7,600 nucleotides of DNA from an uncultured Balneolaceae bacterium (lineage in GTDB: Bacteria; Bacteroidota; Rhodothermia; Balneolales; Balneolaceae). Below are positions 1 through 6,816 of this stretch, in pieces. The translations under genes and the position numbers were made by a program. Under the pieces are notes generated by a model. The model ran no database searches. It saw only the letters and a list, made by a program, of their open reading frames with translations, and was not told the DNA's origin. The stretch's first letter is position 1; each line of letters starts with the position of its first letter. The stretch lies in contig CALKWT010000129.1 in NCBI GenBank assembly GCA_938003885.1, positions 1 through 7,600 on the forward strand, given 5' to 3'.

Positions 1-2052
1 CGATGGGTGGGAAGCGAGGCTCGCTATCGCCTGCTCATCTCCGATCCTCTCCAGTGCAATCGCTCCGGCAAGCCTCAGGTAGTGGTCCTCTTCATCATTG
101 GCCTCCAGCATCTTTACAATCGGCTCTACAGCTTCCCTCAGGCCCATCCGGCCAAGAGCTTCTGCAGCAAAAAAGCGGACCCTTGGCTCTTCATCCTCCA
201 GCAGCGGGATCAGGGAGTCCCCTCCTGTTTTTGATTTGACATCCCCCAGCATTCTGGCCGCCTGTGCCCGGATCTCCGGGTCAGGATCGTTGAGATATCC
301 GATCAGCGGTGTGACGGCCTCCGGATCCTTCCGGCCCAGCTGCGCCAGGCCCCATATTCCGTGGATACGTGCCAGTTGATTGGATGAGCTTGCCGCCACC
401 TTCTCCAGGGAAGAGGCCTCGTCACGCCCGACCAGTTCAAACTGCGACTTTTTACGAATCCGCATATCTTCATGAGCCATCAGCTCCATCAGGCGTGCGG
501 AGTCGGATCCACTGAAATCCTCCTCCAGCAGCGCCCGGGTTTCTGCCCTTATCGGTGAATGCTCCTCTTCAGGTGTATCCAGTTTCCAGATCCGGCCTGC
601 ATCCTTTAGAGCCCAGCTATCGATCCAGTCTGCAAAATAGAGCGCACCGTCCGGCCCAAATGAGAGACCGGTGGCCAGAATCCCCCGCATCACGCTGAAA
701 TCTTTCTCTATTTTAAAGGAGGCCCCTTCCGGGGTCAATGTGAAGGCGTGGATACCTGAGCGGAGAGGGGTGCCGGTAAATTCAACGACAAAAAAGTGAT
801 CTTTCCACTCCTCCCCGAGTGCCGTCCCCGGATTGTAGGCCATTCCTGCCGGACCGTTATGATAGAGAGAAATAGGCGGCAGAATATGGGCTGCCTGTCC
901 TTCAAATCGCGGCTGATAATATTGCTCTGCCATCAGCACATTGTAGTTATTGTTTTTCGGATCCTGAAATTTTCCATACTGCCAGTTGGTTCTCCATCCG
1001 CTATCTGCCCCGTTGATCACATAGATCAACCCTTCCGATTCGCCCGCATGATCGCCGTCATTGTCAACAGTGATCAGGTTCCCGTACTGATCGAAAGAGA
1101 ATTCATGTACATTTCTGAATCCGTAGGCAAAGATTTCAAAATTACTTCCATCCAGATCGGATCTGACGATCGCTCCGTTCCGCGGGTTGTGCCAGACCTT
1201 GCCACCCTGATCCGTTACACTCAACCCCATATCTCCTACTGACCAGTAGAGCCGGCCGTCAGGCCCTATTTTGAGGCCTGAGACCCCGTGGCCTGCAAAA
1301 ATAAACTGCACACCGAATCCATGCGCTATCGACTCCATCTCGTCGGCAACTCCATCCCCGTCGGTATCCCGCAGGCGCATCAGATCCGGGGATATTCCCA
1401 GATAGACATCCCCTTCGTGATAAAGAACCCCGTTTGCTACATCGGTAACCTCCTCATGAAAGTCCCGGACAAAAAGCTGAGAACGTGTTGCGTGGCCACT
1501 GTCTGAGGGATCTTCCAGCATAAATACAGACTCCTTATGCACCATAAGATCCCGCCAGTCGTGAACGCCATCTTCGTTAAAATCTTCCAGCCACTCCCGG
1601 TTAAGATCACTTCGTTCGGAAGCCAGTTCCTGATGTATGAAATTGCGCCGGTCCTCCAGGGTTTCAAACGTGATCGACTCCACCATCCAGTCCCGGTGCC
1701 TGCGGATGTCGAGATCCACGGCACGCCGGCGCTCTGTACTGGAAACCCAGGCCCGCCCGTAATCGTCCATATGAAGGGCGACAGGATCACTCAGGAGCTC
1801 TTCAGAAGCCCAAAGATGAGCAGTCAATCCGTCTGCCAGTGTAAAAGAGAGCTCATCCAACAATTCCCGGTTTCGCTGTTCCGCCACTTCATCAGAAATG
1901 GTAACCTCTACGATCTCAACCGGATCAGATGAGGGTGAGCAGCCCCAGAAGCCCAGCTGAATCAACATCAGAAGCAGTATTGCACGGGCCTTTCCCGATC
2001 TTAGGACATTCCTCTTTTCCCCGGGAGCACTTCGCATTTTGCCCCCATTCAT
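1..2052 (-). CDS. Membrane-bound dehydrogenase-type (Piru/Ver) beta-propeller lipoprotein with HEAT repeats, C-terminus outside window
   Basis: The reading frame is open without a stop from an ATG at 2052 to base 1 (684 codons), so the gene is cut by the window edge. Residues 20-38 form a basic stretch, a hydrophobic segment and a lipobox-like FWGC (Cys38), suggesting an exported lipoprotein. Residues about 69-495 match the putative membrane-bound dehydrogenase (glucose/sorbosone-dehydrogenase-like propeller): SFTLADGLTAHLWASEELLSDPVA, here split as SFTLADGLT and SEELLSDPVAL, then DTDGDGVADE (229-238), YGFRNVHEFSFD, and NGPAGMAYNP. Residues about 560-680 are HEAT-like helices (NDPDPEIRAQAARMLG, EEPRVRFFAAEALGRMG). 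Family members usually end in a CxxCH cytochrome c domain; none is in the visible part, so it would lie off-window. It follows the thuA-like gene and is probably co-transcribed. The start is uncertain: ATG 2037 is also possible, and the frame is open up to ATG 2202, which overlaps the upstream stop. I preferred 2052 because a start at 2202 puts about 70 residues before the hydrophobic segment. Confidence 0.85.
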   Translation of the reverse strand, partial: MNGGKMRSAPGEKRNVLRSGKARAILLLMLIQLGFWGCSPSSDPVEIVEVTISDEVAEQRNRELLDELSFTLADGLTAHLWASEELLSDPVALHMDDYGRAWVSSTERRRAVDLDIRRHRDWMVESITFETLEDRRNFIHQELASERSDLNREWLEDFNEDGVHDWRDLMVHKESVFMLEDPSDSGHATRSQLFVRDFHEEVTDVANGVLYHEGDVYLGISPDLMRLRDTDGDGVADEMESIAHGFGVQFIFAGHGVSGLKIGPDGRLYWSVGDMGLSVTDQGGKVWHNPRNGAIVRSDLDGSNFEIFAYGFRNVHEFSFDQYGNLITVDNDGDHAGESEGLIYVINGADSGWRTNWQYGKFQDPKNNNYNVLMAEQYYQPRFEGQAAHILPPISLYHNGPAGMAYNPGTALGEEWKDHFFVVEFTGTPLRSGIHAFTLTPEGASFKIEKDFSVMRGILATGLSFGPDGALYFADWIDSWALKDAGRIWKLDTPEEEHSPIRAETRALLEEDFSGSDSARLMELMAHEDMRIRKKSQFELVGRDEASSLEKVAASSSNQLARIHGIWGLAQLGRKDPEAVTPLIGYLNDPDPEIRAQAARMLGDVKSKTGGDSLIPLLEDEEPRVRFFAAEALGRMGLREAVEPIVKMLEANDEEDHYLRLAGAIALERIGDEQAIASLASHPS

Positions 2053-2198
2053 TCCCCGGATAGTTCTCTTATCACTCGCATGACCTTCCCGGCCGTCACT
2101 ACTTAGAGACTGAAAACCGGGAGATTTTCCTGCTCCCGATCGGTCCGCCCCATTCCACTCTGCATCCAACACCCTGCCTACATCCAACTGCTTTTGCA

Positions 2199-2966
2199 TC
2201 ATCTGCCTGCTGCCCAAAGAAATCCGTTTGCCACCATTGTTAAATATTCATCCCTTTCAAAAATTTCGTTATTGTGCCCGAGGGTCGTCGCAAATACCCG
2301 CACACCCTCCCCTTCGTGGGTCCAGGCTACCGGGTGGTATTTTTCGGTCTGAACACCGTAAGCCCTGGCCAGGGGTGTGATCTCCCCCCAAATTTCTTCA
2401 ACCACGTAGATTTCATCGTCAGGTGTCGTCCACCGCTCAGGAACCCCGTTCATGATGGGGTGGCCCGGCTCCACCACTTCTACCTCAGAAGGGCGCTGCT
2501 TTTCGTGCCACATCGACTGAACGCCTGTAAAGGAGAACCATGGATCGGCCGGTTCGGCATACCGGTAACTGTGCACAGCACCATGAATTAAAACGGCGGG
2601 CGTACCTTTATGCTCCTCAACCAGCCGCGCCACATAGCCGGGATCTGAAACCCGCCCAAATCCTGTATTGTGAACGATCACATCAAAACCATCTGCCCAA
2701 TGCTCCTCCTGTAACAGCGAAACATGGTGATCTGGTTCACCTCCACCCTCATGAATGATGGTCCATTCAATGGCCACCTCCCCCACCCGGGCACGGATAC
2801 CCTCCGTCAACAATCCTTCCTGCGCTTCATAATCGTGCCATCCGCCCCCTGTAATGAGAAGTGCACGAACAGGCGGCACCTCCCCGGATGTACACGAACT
2901 CCAGGCTAAAAGCATCAGCAGGAGTCCGGAAATAAGTAAGAACAGGCTTCCGTTTTTTTCAACCAT
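2199..2966 (-). CDS. ThuA-like domain lipoprotein
   Basis: This is a complete 255-residue protein. Residues 6-25 form a hydrophobic signal ending in AWSSC (Cys25), a lipoprotein-type cleavage site. The rest fits the ThuA-like fold, a class I glutamine-amidotransferase-like domain: the first strand and loop RALLITGGGWHDYEAQ (34-49), the strand FDVIVHN (94-100), PAVLIHGAVHSYR (123-135), the central PGHPIMNGVPERW (167-179), and the C-terminal signature TTLGHNNEIFERDEYLTMV (227-245) followed by NGFLWAAGR. The family lacks the amidotransferase cysteine nucleophile and is linked to trehalose and other sugar use; the exact reaction is not established. The stop TGA (2201-2199) overlaps an ATG (2202-2200) in the frame of the downstream dehydrogenase, so the two genes look like an operon. 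No strong Shine-Dalgarno precedes the ATG. A 10-bp palindrome lies 14 bp upstream of it. Confidence 0.9.
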   Translation of the reverse strand: MVEKNGSLFLLISGLLLMLLAWSSCTSGEVPPVRALLITGGGWHDYEAQEGLLTEGIRARVGEVAIEWTIIHEGGGEPDHHVSLLQEEHWADGFDVIVHNTGFGRVSDPGYVARLVEEHKGTPAVLIHGAVHSYRYAEPADPWFSFTGVQSMWHEKQRPSEVEVVEPGHPIMNGVPERWTTPDDEIYVVEEIWGEITPLARAYGVQTEKYHPVAWTHEGEGVRVFATTLGHNNEIFERDEYLTMVANGFLWAAGR

Positions 2967-2980
2967 CTTAGGCTCAGCTT

Positions 2981-2990
2981 GTTAATTAAC
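2981..2990. promoter_or_regulatory. Perfect 10-bp palindrome GTTAATTAAC upstream of the thuA-like gene
   Basis: The sequence is its own reverse complement and sits 14 bp before the ATG at 2966, in an AT-rich gap. It could be a regulator-binding site or part of a promoter, but short AT-rich palindromes arise readily by chance. No convincing -33/-7 or -35/-10 pair was found beside it. Confidence 0.2.
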
Positions 2991-3065
2991 GTATGGAACC
3001 TAAATAAACGAAAATTCCGCCGATATGCCATTTCATTTTATGAGAATATTGATGCGACTAACAAT

Positions 3066-3180
3066 TGCCTGCTTGCAAATGGCAGTGCCTTCCGGCATTG
3101 TGTTCCTAACGAAGGTTACATCCTACAGGCCGGATCCCAATCGATGGGATCAAACATTCCTCTACAGGAATAAGCAGGCA
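3066..3180. repeat. Compact multi-hairpin element closed by a 9-bp inverted repeat
   Basis: The outer arms TGCCTGCTT (3066-3074) and AAGCAGGCA (3172-3180) are perfect reverse complements. Four short hairpins lie inside: TGCC/GGCA with loop TTCC (3086-3097), TAAC/GTTA with loop GAAG (3107-3118), GATCCCA/TGGGATC with loop ATCGA (3133-3151), and ATTCCT/AGGAAT with loop CTAC (3156-3171). The last hairpin directly abuts the outer arm. The layout resembles a multibranched RNA or a small element with terminal inverted repeats. No clear target-site duplication flanks it. A possible decayed coding frame runs through the same bases, so part of the symmetry may be accidental. Confidence 0.35.
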
Positions 3181-3344
3181 TAAGTATGTTTATTTTTTCC
3201 CCGCATAGCGAAATGGAGATTCATCTGATTGAAGGGGATAATGAGCAGGCTCTCTATAATATCAGTGTGGAAGATGCCACCAGGATATCTGGTAATAGTC
3301 TCTTTGTGCTCAATTCAATTCTGCAATACTTCTCAGGCAGATAA
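3174..3344 (+). pseudogene. Decayed C-terminal fragment, possibly of a glutamine-amidotransferase-like (BPL_N type) protein
   Basis: After the stop TAA at 3171-3173 the frame runs open to TAA at 3342-3344, with an ATG at 3186 giving 52 residues. The translation has protein-like composition and contains FIFSPHSEMEI and, near its end, FVLNSILQYFSGR. The first resembles the FSPHPE motif and the second the LLLNAI-type last helix found at the C-terminus of BPL_N/class I glutamine-amidotransferase-like proteins. That match is from memory and is weak. Upstream of the TAA the same frame continues without another stop back past 3060, so this may be the tail of a longer gene broken by a nonsense codon. 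If translated alone it would be a small orphan protein. Confidence 0.3.
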
Positions 3345-3642
3345 TGGTATGATTCGCCCCATGCCATTAAATAGTTAATGACAACCTTCTCTTTATATAA
3401 AAAATTTAAGTGCAAACCCTTTTTCCACAAACATACCTGTCGCTCTCAAAAGAGTACTCCTATCTTTTACTTTTTTTGACTGACATCTATCAAGACAGGA
3501 AAAAATCAACGGAAAAAACCGCTTTTCTATAATAAATAATAATAGTCCAATTATTTTCCCTTTATACTTAAAATATATTGACAATTATTAATTGCTCATT
3601 GAAATTTTAGGGGTATTCTAATTATAACCAAACTTTATTCAA
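3345..3642. other. AT-rich non-coding stretch upstream of the amt/torF relic
   Basis: No convincing gene is present. A minus-strand open frame over 3393-3584 is rich in Phe, Lys and Ile, as expected from AT-rich DNA, and has no recognisable motif. The stretch has many A and T runs, an 8-bp palindrome GAGTACTC at 3452-3459, and a TATAAT at 3528-3533 without a good partner hexamer. It probably holds the former promoter region of the plus-strand relic that begins at 3643. Confidence 0.5.
3582..3594. promoter_or_regulatory. 13-bp palindrome CAATTA-T-TAATTG, candidate operator
   Basis: Two perfect 6-bp arms around one central T lie about 50 bp before the ATG at 3643. A TTGACA hexamer (3578-3583) overlaps its left edge, but no -10 box lies at normal spacing. 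The position suits a binding site that once controlled the plus-strand genes. AT-rich symmetry by chance remains likely. Confidence 0.2.
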
Positions 3643-4232
3643 ATGAATGAGATTATAAAATCAGCTCTTTCCATTGTGACCCTGGGTCTGTTTGCAACCC
3701 TGTGACGGGCAGCTGGGTTTGGGGCGGTGGCTGGTTAGATGAACTCGGCTTTTACGATTTCGCCGGATCCACCTTGGTTCACGGTGTGGGTGCCGCCGCC
3801 GGACTGGCCTGTGTTATTTTGCTGGGTGCCAGATCCGGAAAGTTTGTAAATGGTAAAATCATCGGAATTCCTGCGCACAACATTCCTCTTGCAACGGTTG
3901 GTGTATTTTTGCTTTGGATCGGCTAGTTCGGATTTAATGGCGGTTCGGTTCTGAGTGCTGATCCGGCCGGAGTCTCATATGTCTTCGTGACCACGGCGAT
4001 TTCCGCATGCTCCGGTGCACTTGCTTCGATGATTACTACCCAGCTTGTCATGAAGAGCCTGGACGCCCCGATGGCATTAAACGGAATTCTTGCCGGACTG
4101 GTGGGAATAACCGCAGGTGCCGATGTGGTTTCGGTGATGGGGGCTGCTACGATTGGCACAATTGCCGGAGTGCTTGTCGTTTTCTCGATTCTGATGTTTG
4201 ATAAGCTAAAAATTGACGATCCCGTTGGCGCC
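3643..4232 (+). pseudogene. amt: Ammonium transporter (Amt family) relic: internal fragment with nonsense codon
   Basis: A 20-codon leader (MNEIIKSALSIVTLGLFATL) starts at 3643 and hits TGA at 3703-3705. It may be the signal peptide of an Amt or of the neighbouring TorF-type porin. From about 3699, in another frame, the sequence is clearly the middle of an Amt channel: GSWVWGGGWLDELGFYDFAG, then STLVHGVG with the first pore histidine, then IPAHNIPLATVGVFLLWIG. A TAG at 3924-3926 replaces the tryptophan of the usual WFGFNGGS motif. The same frame continues with FGFNGGSVLSADPAG, ALNGILAGLVGITAG and LKIDDPVGA, and there the Amt homology stops. The second pore histidine region (VHG) and last helices are missing, as are about 170 N-terminal residues of a normal 400-450 residue protein. 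It cannot make a working transporter. Confidence 0.88.
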
Positions 4233-4472
4233 GGATCGGCCGGAAATGATCTCTACTTTGAATTGGGACTCGGGTTGGGCATGGCGGATCTGTTTGTCGG
4301 AGCCGGTGACGGCTGGCACTCCAGTGACGGAGAGTTTGCAGTAGTAAATGTCGGATTGGGAGTCAGCAAAGAGATACCGATTACAGATACCTTCTCGATT
4401 CCATTGAGTGGTGCTGTTGTTTTAAACCCCCATACCGAACAGTTTTATATTGTTGTTGGAGTTTCCTTTTGA
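4233..4472 (+). pseudogene. C-terminal fragment of a TorF-family putative porin, fused in frame to the amt relic
   Basis: Directly after the Amt motif DDPVGA the open frame switches to an outer-membrane beta-barrel tail of about 80 residues: NDLYFELGLGLGMADLFVGA, GDGWHSSDGEFAVVNVGLGV, then TDTFSIPLSGAVVLNP and the terminal strand FYIVVGVSF ending in Phe. Alternating hydrophobic residues, Gly-rich strands and a C-terminal Phe are hallmarks of outer-membrane barrels. The pattern is what I recall for TorF/Gcw_chp-family porins, which often neighbour amt genes in Bacteroidota. The N-terminal barrel is absent, so this is a remnant. The frame runs uninterrupted from after the TAG at 3926 to the TGA at 4470-4472. 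GCCGGA occurs twice at the join (4230-4235 and 4239-4244). Confidence 0.7.
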
Positions 4473-4631
4473 TTTTTTAGAGAGACACGGTGATTGGGTG
4501 CCATTCTTTTATTAGAAGGGTGGATGAATAAAAAGATGGCCGATCATCGTTCAGTCTGCTACTACAAATCAAAAGGCATCAGCGAGGCGGATCTGCGGTT
4601 ATATCCGATATTATTTTGCTATAGGTTATCT

Positions 4632-4903
4632 TTAACCATCTTTAAATCGCACCTTTGTCCATGTTGATGGGATATCCTGATGACTGCCTGGTATTATTTC
4701 TGTGCGTTCGGATCCGGAATTTATATCAATATAGCAAACCTCAAAATGGATCCCCCACGCCTCTTCCGTGCCGGGAGAGTGTCTGAATTGTTCATGCGGT
4801 ATTCCTATCATATGAATTTTCTCTCCGGAAGGTGTTTCATATAAATTCCCGGCCCGAAAGGCATCTCACACTCCGGATCAAAATCCCCTCCGCCGAGATT
4901 TTT
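4632..4903 (-). pseudogene. Unidentified coding remnant with a frameshift
   Basis: Two adjacent minus-strand frames read as ordinary protein but in different phases. The upstream part (4903 to about 4830) gives KNLGGGDFDPECEMPFGPGI then YMKHLP. The downstream part (about 4826 to the TAA at 4632-4634) gives SGEKIHMIGIPHEQFRHSPG, then EEAWGIHFEVCYIDI, EIIPGSHQDIPSTWTKVRF and KDG. Each is closed by stops in its own frame (TGA at 4904-4906 upstream of the first; TGA at 4866-4868 upstream of the second). One frameshift near 4826-4838 would join them into about 88 residues. The PGSH motif recalls phytanoyl-CoA-dioxygenase-type or cupin-type proteins, but I do not recognise the family. It is the C-terminal end of a gene whose front is lost. 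Confidence 0.4.
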
Positions 4904-4974
4904 TCAGCTCTTTCTCTCTTCCGGACAAGCCTAAAGCTGCAGGCCACCACCTCTCCCCTGCTTTCAGACGTATC

Positions 4975-5004
4975 TCACCTCCATGGTTTGCACGATGGAG
5001 GTGA
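4975..5004. repeat. Hairpin with perfect 10-bp stem
   Basis: TCACCTCCAT (4975-4984) and ATGGAGGTGA (4995-5004) are exact reverse complements with a 10-base loop. It lies about 150 bp beyond the sulfatase stop. No T run follows on either strand, so it is not a classical intrinsic terminator. It could stabilise an mRNA 3' end, be bound by a protein, or be the end of a lost element. Confidence 0.5.
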
Positions 5005-5151
5005 TCATCCTCAACGGCCATGAGACGTACCCAACTGCTGATAAGGGCAGACATAAGGCCCCTATTCCGAGAACCCCTCCGAACAGGCCTCTCTCGTTAC
5101 AGGGAGATGGTTTGACCTGTCAAGGATTCCCTCTCATTCAACGGCAGGTGA

Positions 5152-6753
5152 CTACTTCTCAATCTCCATCTCCAGTGCACGCTTCATCCTCTTAAGAAGC
5201 TCCGGCTCCTCGCTGGCGATGTTATGCAACTCCGCCGGGTCTGTATTGAGGTTAAAAAGCTGATCCTCAGGATGAAAACCGGTATATATATCCGTCCCCC
5301 AGGGTACCTGTTCAGGGCCGCCGTGAGGCTGGATATACTTATAACCATCCTGATGCACATAGGAGAGTACATCCTGAATAGCCTGAAGAACAATTCCCTC
5401 CCTGCCGTGCGGATCATCTCCCATTAGCGCAGGCCAGTGGTTTTCACTGTCTGTCGCATCCTCCTCACTGAAAGGCTGACGATGCCATGCGGCAAATGAA
5501 GCCAGAAAGTCCACCTGGCTGATCAGTGCATCCGACTCTGTTCCTGCCTTGACTACCCCGGGCCACCGCACGAGTAACGGAACCCTTGTTCCCGCTTCCA
5601 GAGCACTGTACTTGCCCCCTCTCAACCCGCCAAAGGGGTCATGATCTCCCAGCTTCTCATTCGCATCGTCCACGTACCCGTCATCCAGAACAGGGCCGTT
5701 ATCGGAAGAGAAGAGAATCAGAGTTTCATCAGCCAGACCCCGCTCCTCAAGGGCCTCCATCAGAGCGCCCACCTGCCAGTCCAGCTGCGCCATCATATCT
5801 CCGCGCGGGCCAAACGGGGTGACTCCTTCAAACCGTTCATGAACAATCCGCGGGACATGGATATCCACCGGCGAATAGTAGATAAAGAAAGGTTTGTCCG
5901 AATTTTCATCCATAAAGTTAATCGCCTTATCGACTAAAATATCGGCAATATCCTCATCCCGCCAGAGGGCCGATTCACCACCTTTCATATAGCCGATCCT
6001 GCTGATTCCGTTGGTAATCGTCATATCGTGTCCATGAGAGTAGAGCATCTTCAGCTGCTCCGGATGCTCCCTGCCGGTGGGCCGGTCACTGATATTTTCA
6101 CGGTAACTGATCTCAATTGGATCCTCCGGATCCAGATTCACCACATAATGATTCTCCACAAAAACGGTAGGAACACGGTCGTTGGTAGCGGGAATCAGCC
6201 AGGCGTAATCAAATCCGGCCTCCAGAGGGACCGGAGTGATCTCCCCATTATAATCCGTTCCCCCTTCGCCGCCCAGCCCGAGGTGCCACTTCCCGATGAC
6301 CGATGTTCGGTAGCCTGCCCGCTGCATGATAAGCGGGAGAGTGTCCCGGCCGGGTTCTATCAGAGATGGTGCCACCCCGCTGGCCACACCCGTTCCCGGT
6401 TTTCTCCAGGGATACTCACCTGTGAGCAGGGAGTAGCGGCTGGGTGTACAGGTCGCTGATGCCGCATAAGCATTGGTGAAAAGCAACCCTTCATCCGCCA
6501 GCTTGTCGATGTTCGGAGTTTCAATTTTACCGCCATAGGCGCCGACATCCCCATAACCCACATCATCTGTATAGATGAGTATGACGTTGGGGGTCCGGTT
6601 GTCTGGAGAACGGAGCTCACCCGATTCATTGCGATTCCCGGCATGTGCATTCTCATTCTCCTGGCCAGAGGAGCAGGAGAGCATGAAGAGCGAAAGAGTG
6701 AGCAGGACGACGGATGGAGAAAATGAAGAGATGAAGCTTTTTGCAGGTTGCAT
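5152..6753 (-). CDS. S1-type sulfatase (arylsulfatase A-like) lipoprotein
   Basis: This complete 533-residue sulfatase hydrolyses a sulfate ester, probably on a carbohydrate. The signal has a lipobox-like LFMLSC (Cys27), so it is probably anchored in a membrane facing the periplasm or cell surface. The core begins PNVILIYTDDVGYGDVGAYG, with metal-binding Asp63 and Asp64. CTPSR (102-106) carries the cysteine that formylglycine-generating enzyme converts to formylglycine, within a normal CxPSR-LLTG signature. GKWHLG (Lys155, His157), DIHVPR (His299), SSDNGP (Asp351, Asn352) and GGLRGGKYSALEAGTRVPLL (Lys381) supply the other expected active-site residues. The C-terminal subdomain has the usual DQLFNLNTDPAELHN pattern. 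The length is normal for the family and nothing looks damaged. The substrate cannot be read from sequence; the nearby sialidase suggests complex sulfated glycans. No clear Shine-Dalgarno precedes the ATG. A modifying enzyme must be encoded elsewhere. Confidence 0.96.
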   Translation of the reverse strand: MQPAKSFISSFSPSVVLLTLSLFMLSCSSGQENENAHAGNRNESGELRSPDNRTPNVILIYTDDVGYGDVGAYGGKIETPNIDKLADEGLLFTNAYAASATCTPSRYSLLTGEYPWRKPGTGVASGVAPSLIEPGRDTLPLIMQRAGYRTSVIGKWHLGLGGEGGTDYNGEITPVPLEAGFDYAWLIPATNDRVPTVFVENHYVVNLDPEDPIEISYRENISDRPTGREHPEQLKMLYSHGHDMTITNGISRIGYMKGGESALWRDEDIADILVDKAINFMDENSDKPFFIYYSPVDIHVPRIVHERFEGVTPFGPRGDMMAQLDWQVGALMEALEERGLADETLILFSSDNGPVLDDGYVDDANEKLGDHDPFGGLRGGKYSALEAGTRVPLLVRWPGVVKAGTESDALISQVDFLASFAAWHRQPFSEEDATDSENHWPALMGDDPHGREGIVLQAIQDVLSYVHQDGYKYIQPHGGPEQVPWGTDIYTGFHPEDQLFNLNTDPAELHNIASEEPELLKRMKRALEMEIEK

Positions 6754-6816
6754 AATGGGCCATTGGTTAATGGATATTGATCAATTTCGTGTAGTCGGCT
6801 TATATCGTTCGTGCAC

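Larger units (their letters stand above)
4473..5151. other. Intergenic region without an intact gene between the torF relic and the sulfatase
   Basis: This 679-base gap holds a minus-strand coding remnant (4632-4903), a strong hairpin (4975-5004) and a short palindrome TTGACCTGTCAA (5112-5123). A 47-codon plus-strand frame at 4524-4667 overlaps the remnant and looks accidental. I saw no classical terminator (GC stem plus T run) after either flanking gene. Confidence 0.6.

Noticed and set aside
796..1242. A 148-codon plus-strand open frame
   Set aside because: It lies wholly inside the dehydrogenase reading frame on the minus strand, which has continuous family motifs; it is an antisense shadow.
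3066..3180. Integron attC site or retron RNA
   Set aside because: The conserved attC core ends (RYYYAAC and GTTRRRY) are not at the element edges, and there is no integrase or reverse transcriptase gene in the window.
3505..3530. CGG-AAAAAA-CCG followed by CTTTTCT as a possible terminator
   Set aside because: The stem is only three to four pairs and the T run is short; too weak to call.
3393..3584. A 63-codon minus-strand open frame with a hydrophobic segment
   Set aside because: The DNA is strongly AT-rich, composition explains the Phe/Lys/Ile content, and there is no ribosome-binding site or recognisable motif.
4524..4667. A 47-codon plus-strand frame after the torF relic
   Set aside because: It overlaps the better-supported minus-strand remnant, its purine-rich stretch is too close to the ATG, and nothing in the product is recognisable.
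4677..4686. CTGATGA, the conserved core of a hammerhead ribozyme
   Set aside because: No GAAA partner or flanking stems are present, and the bases are explained by the coding remnant on the minus strand.
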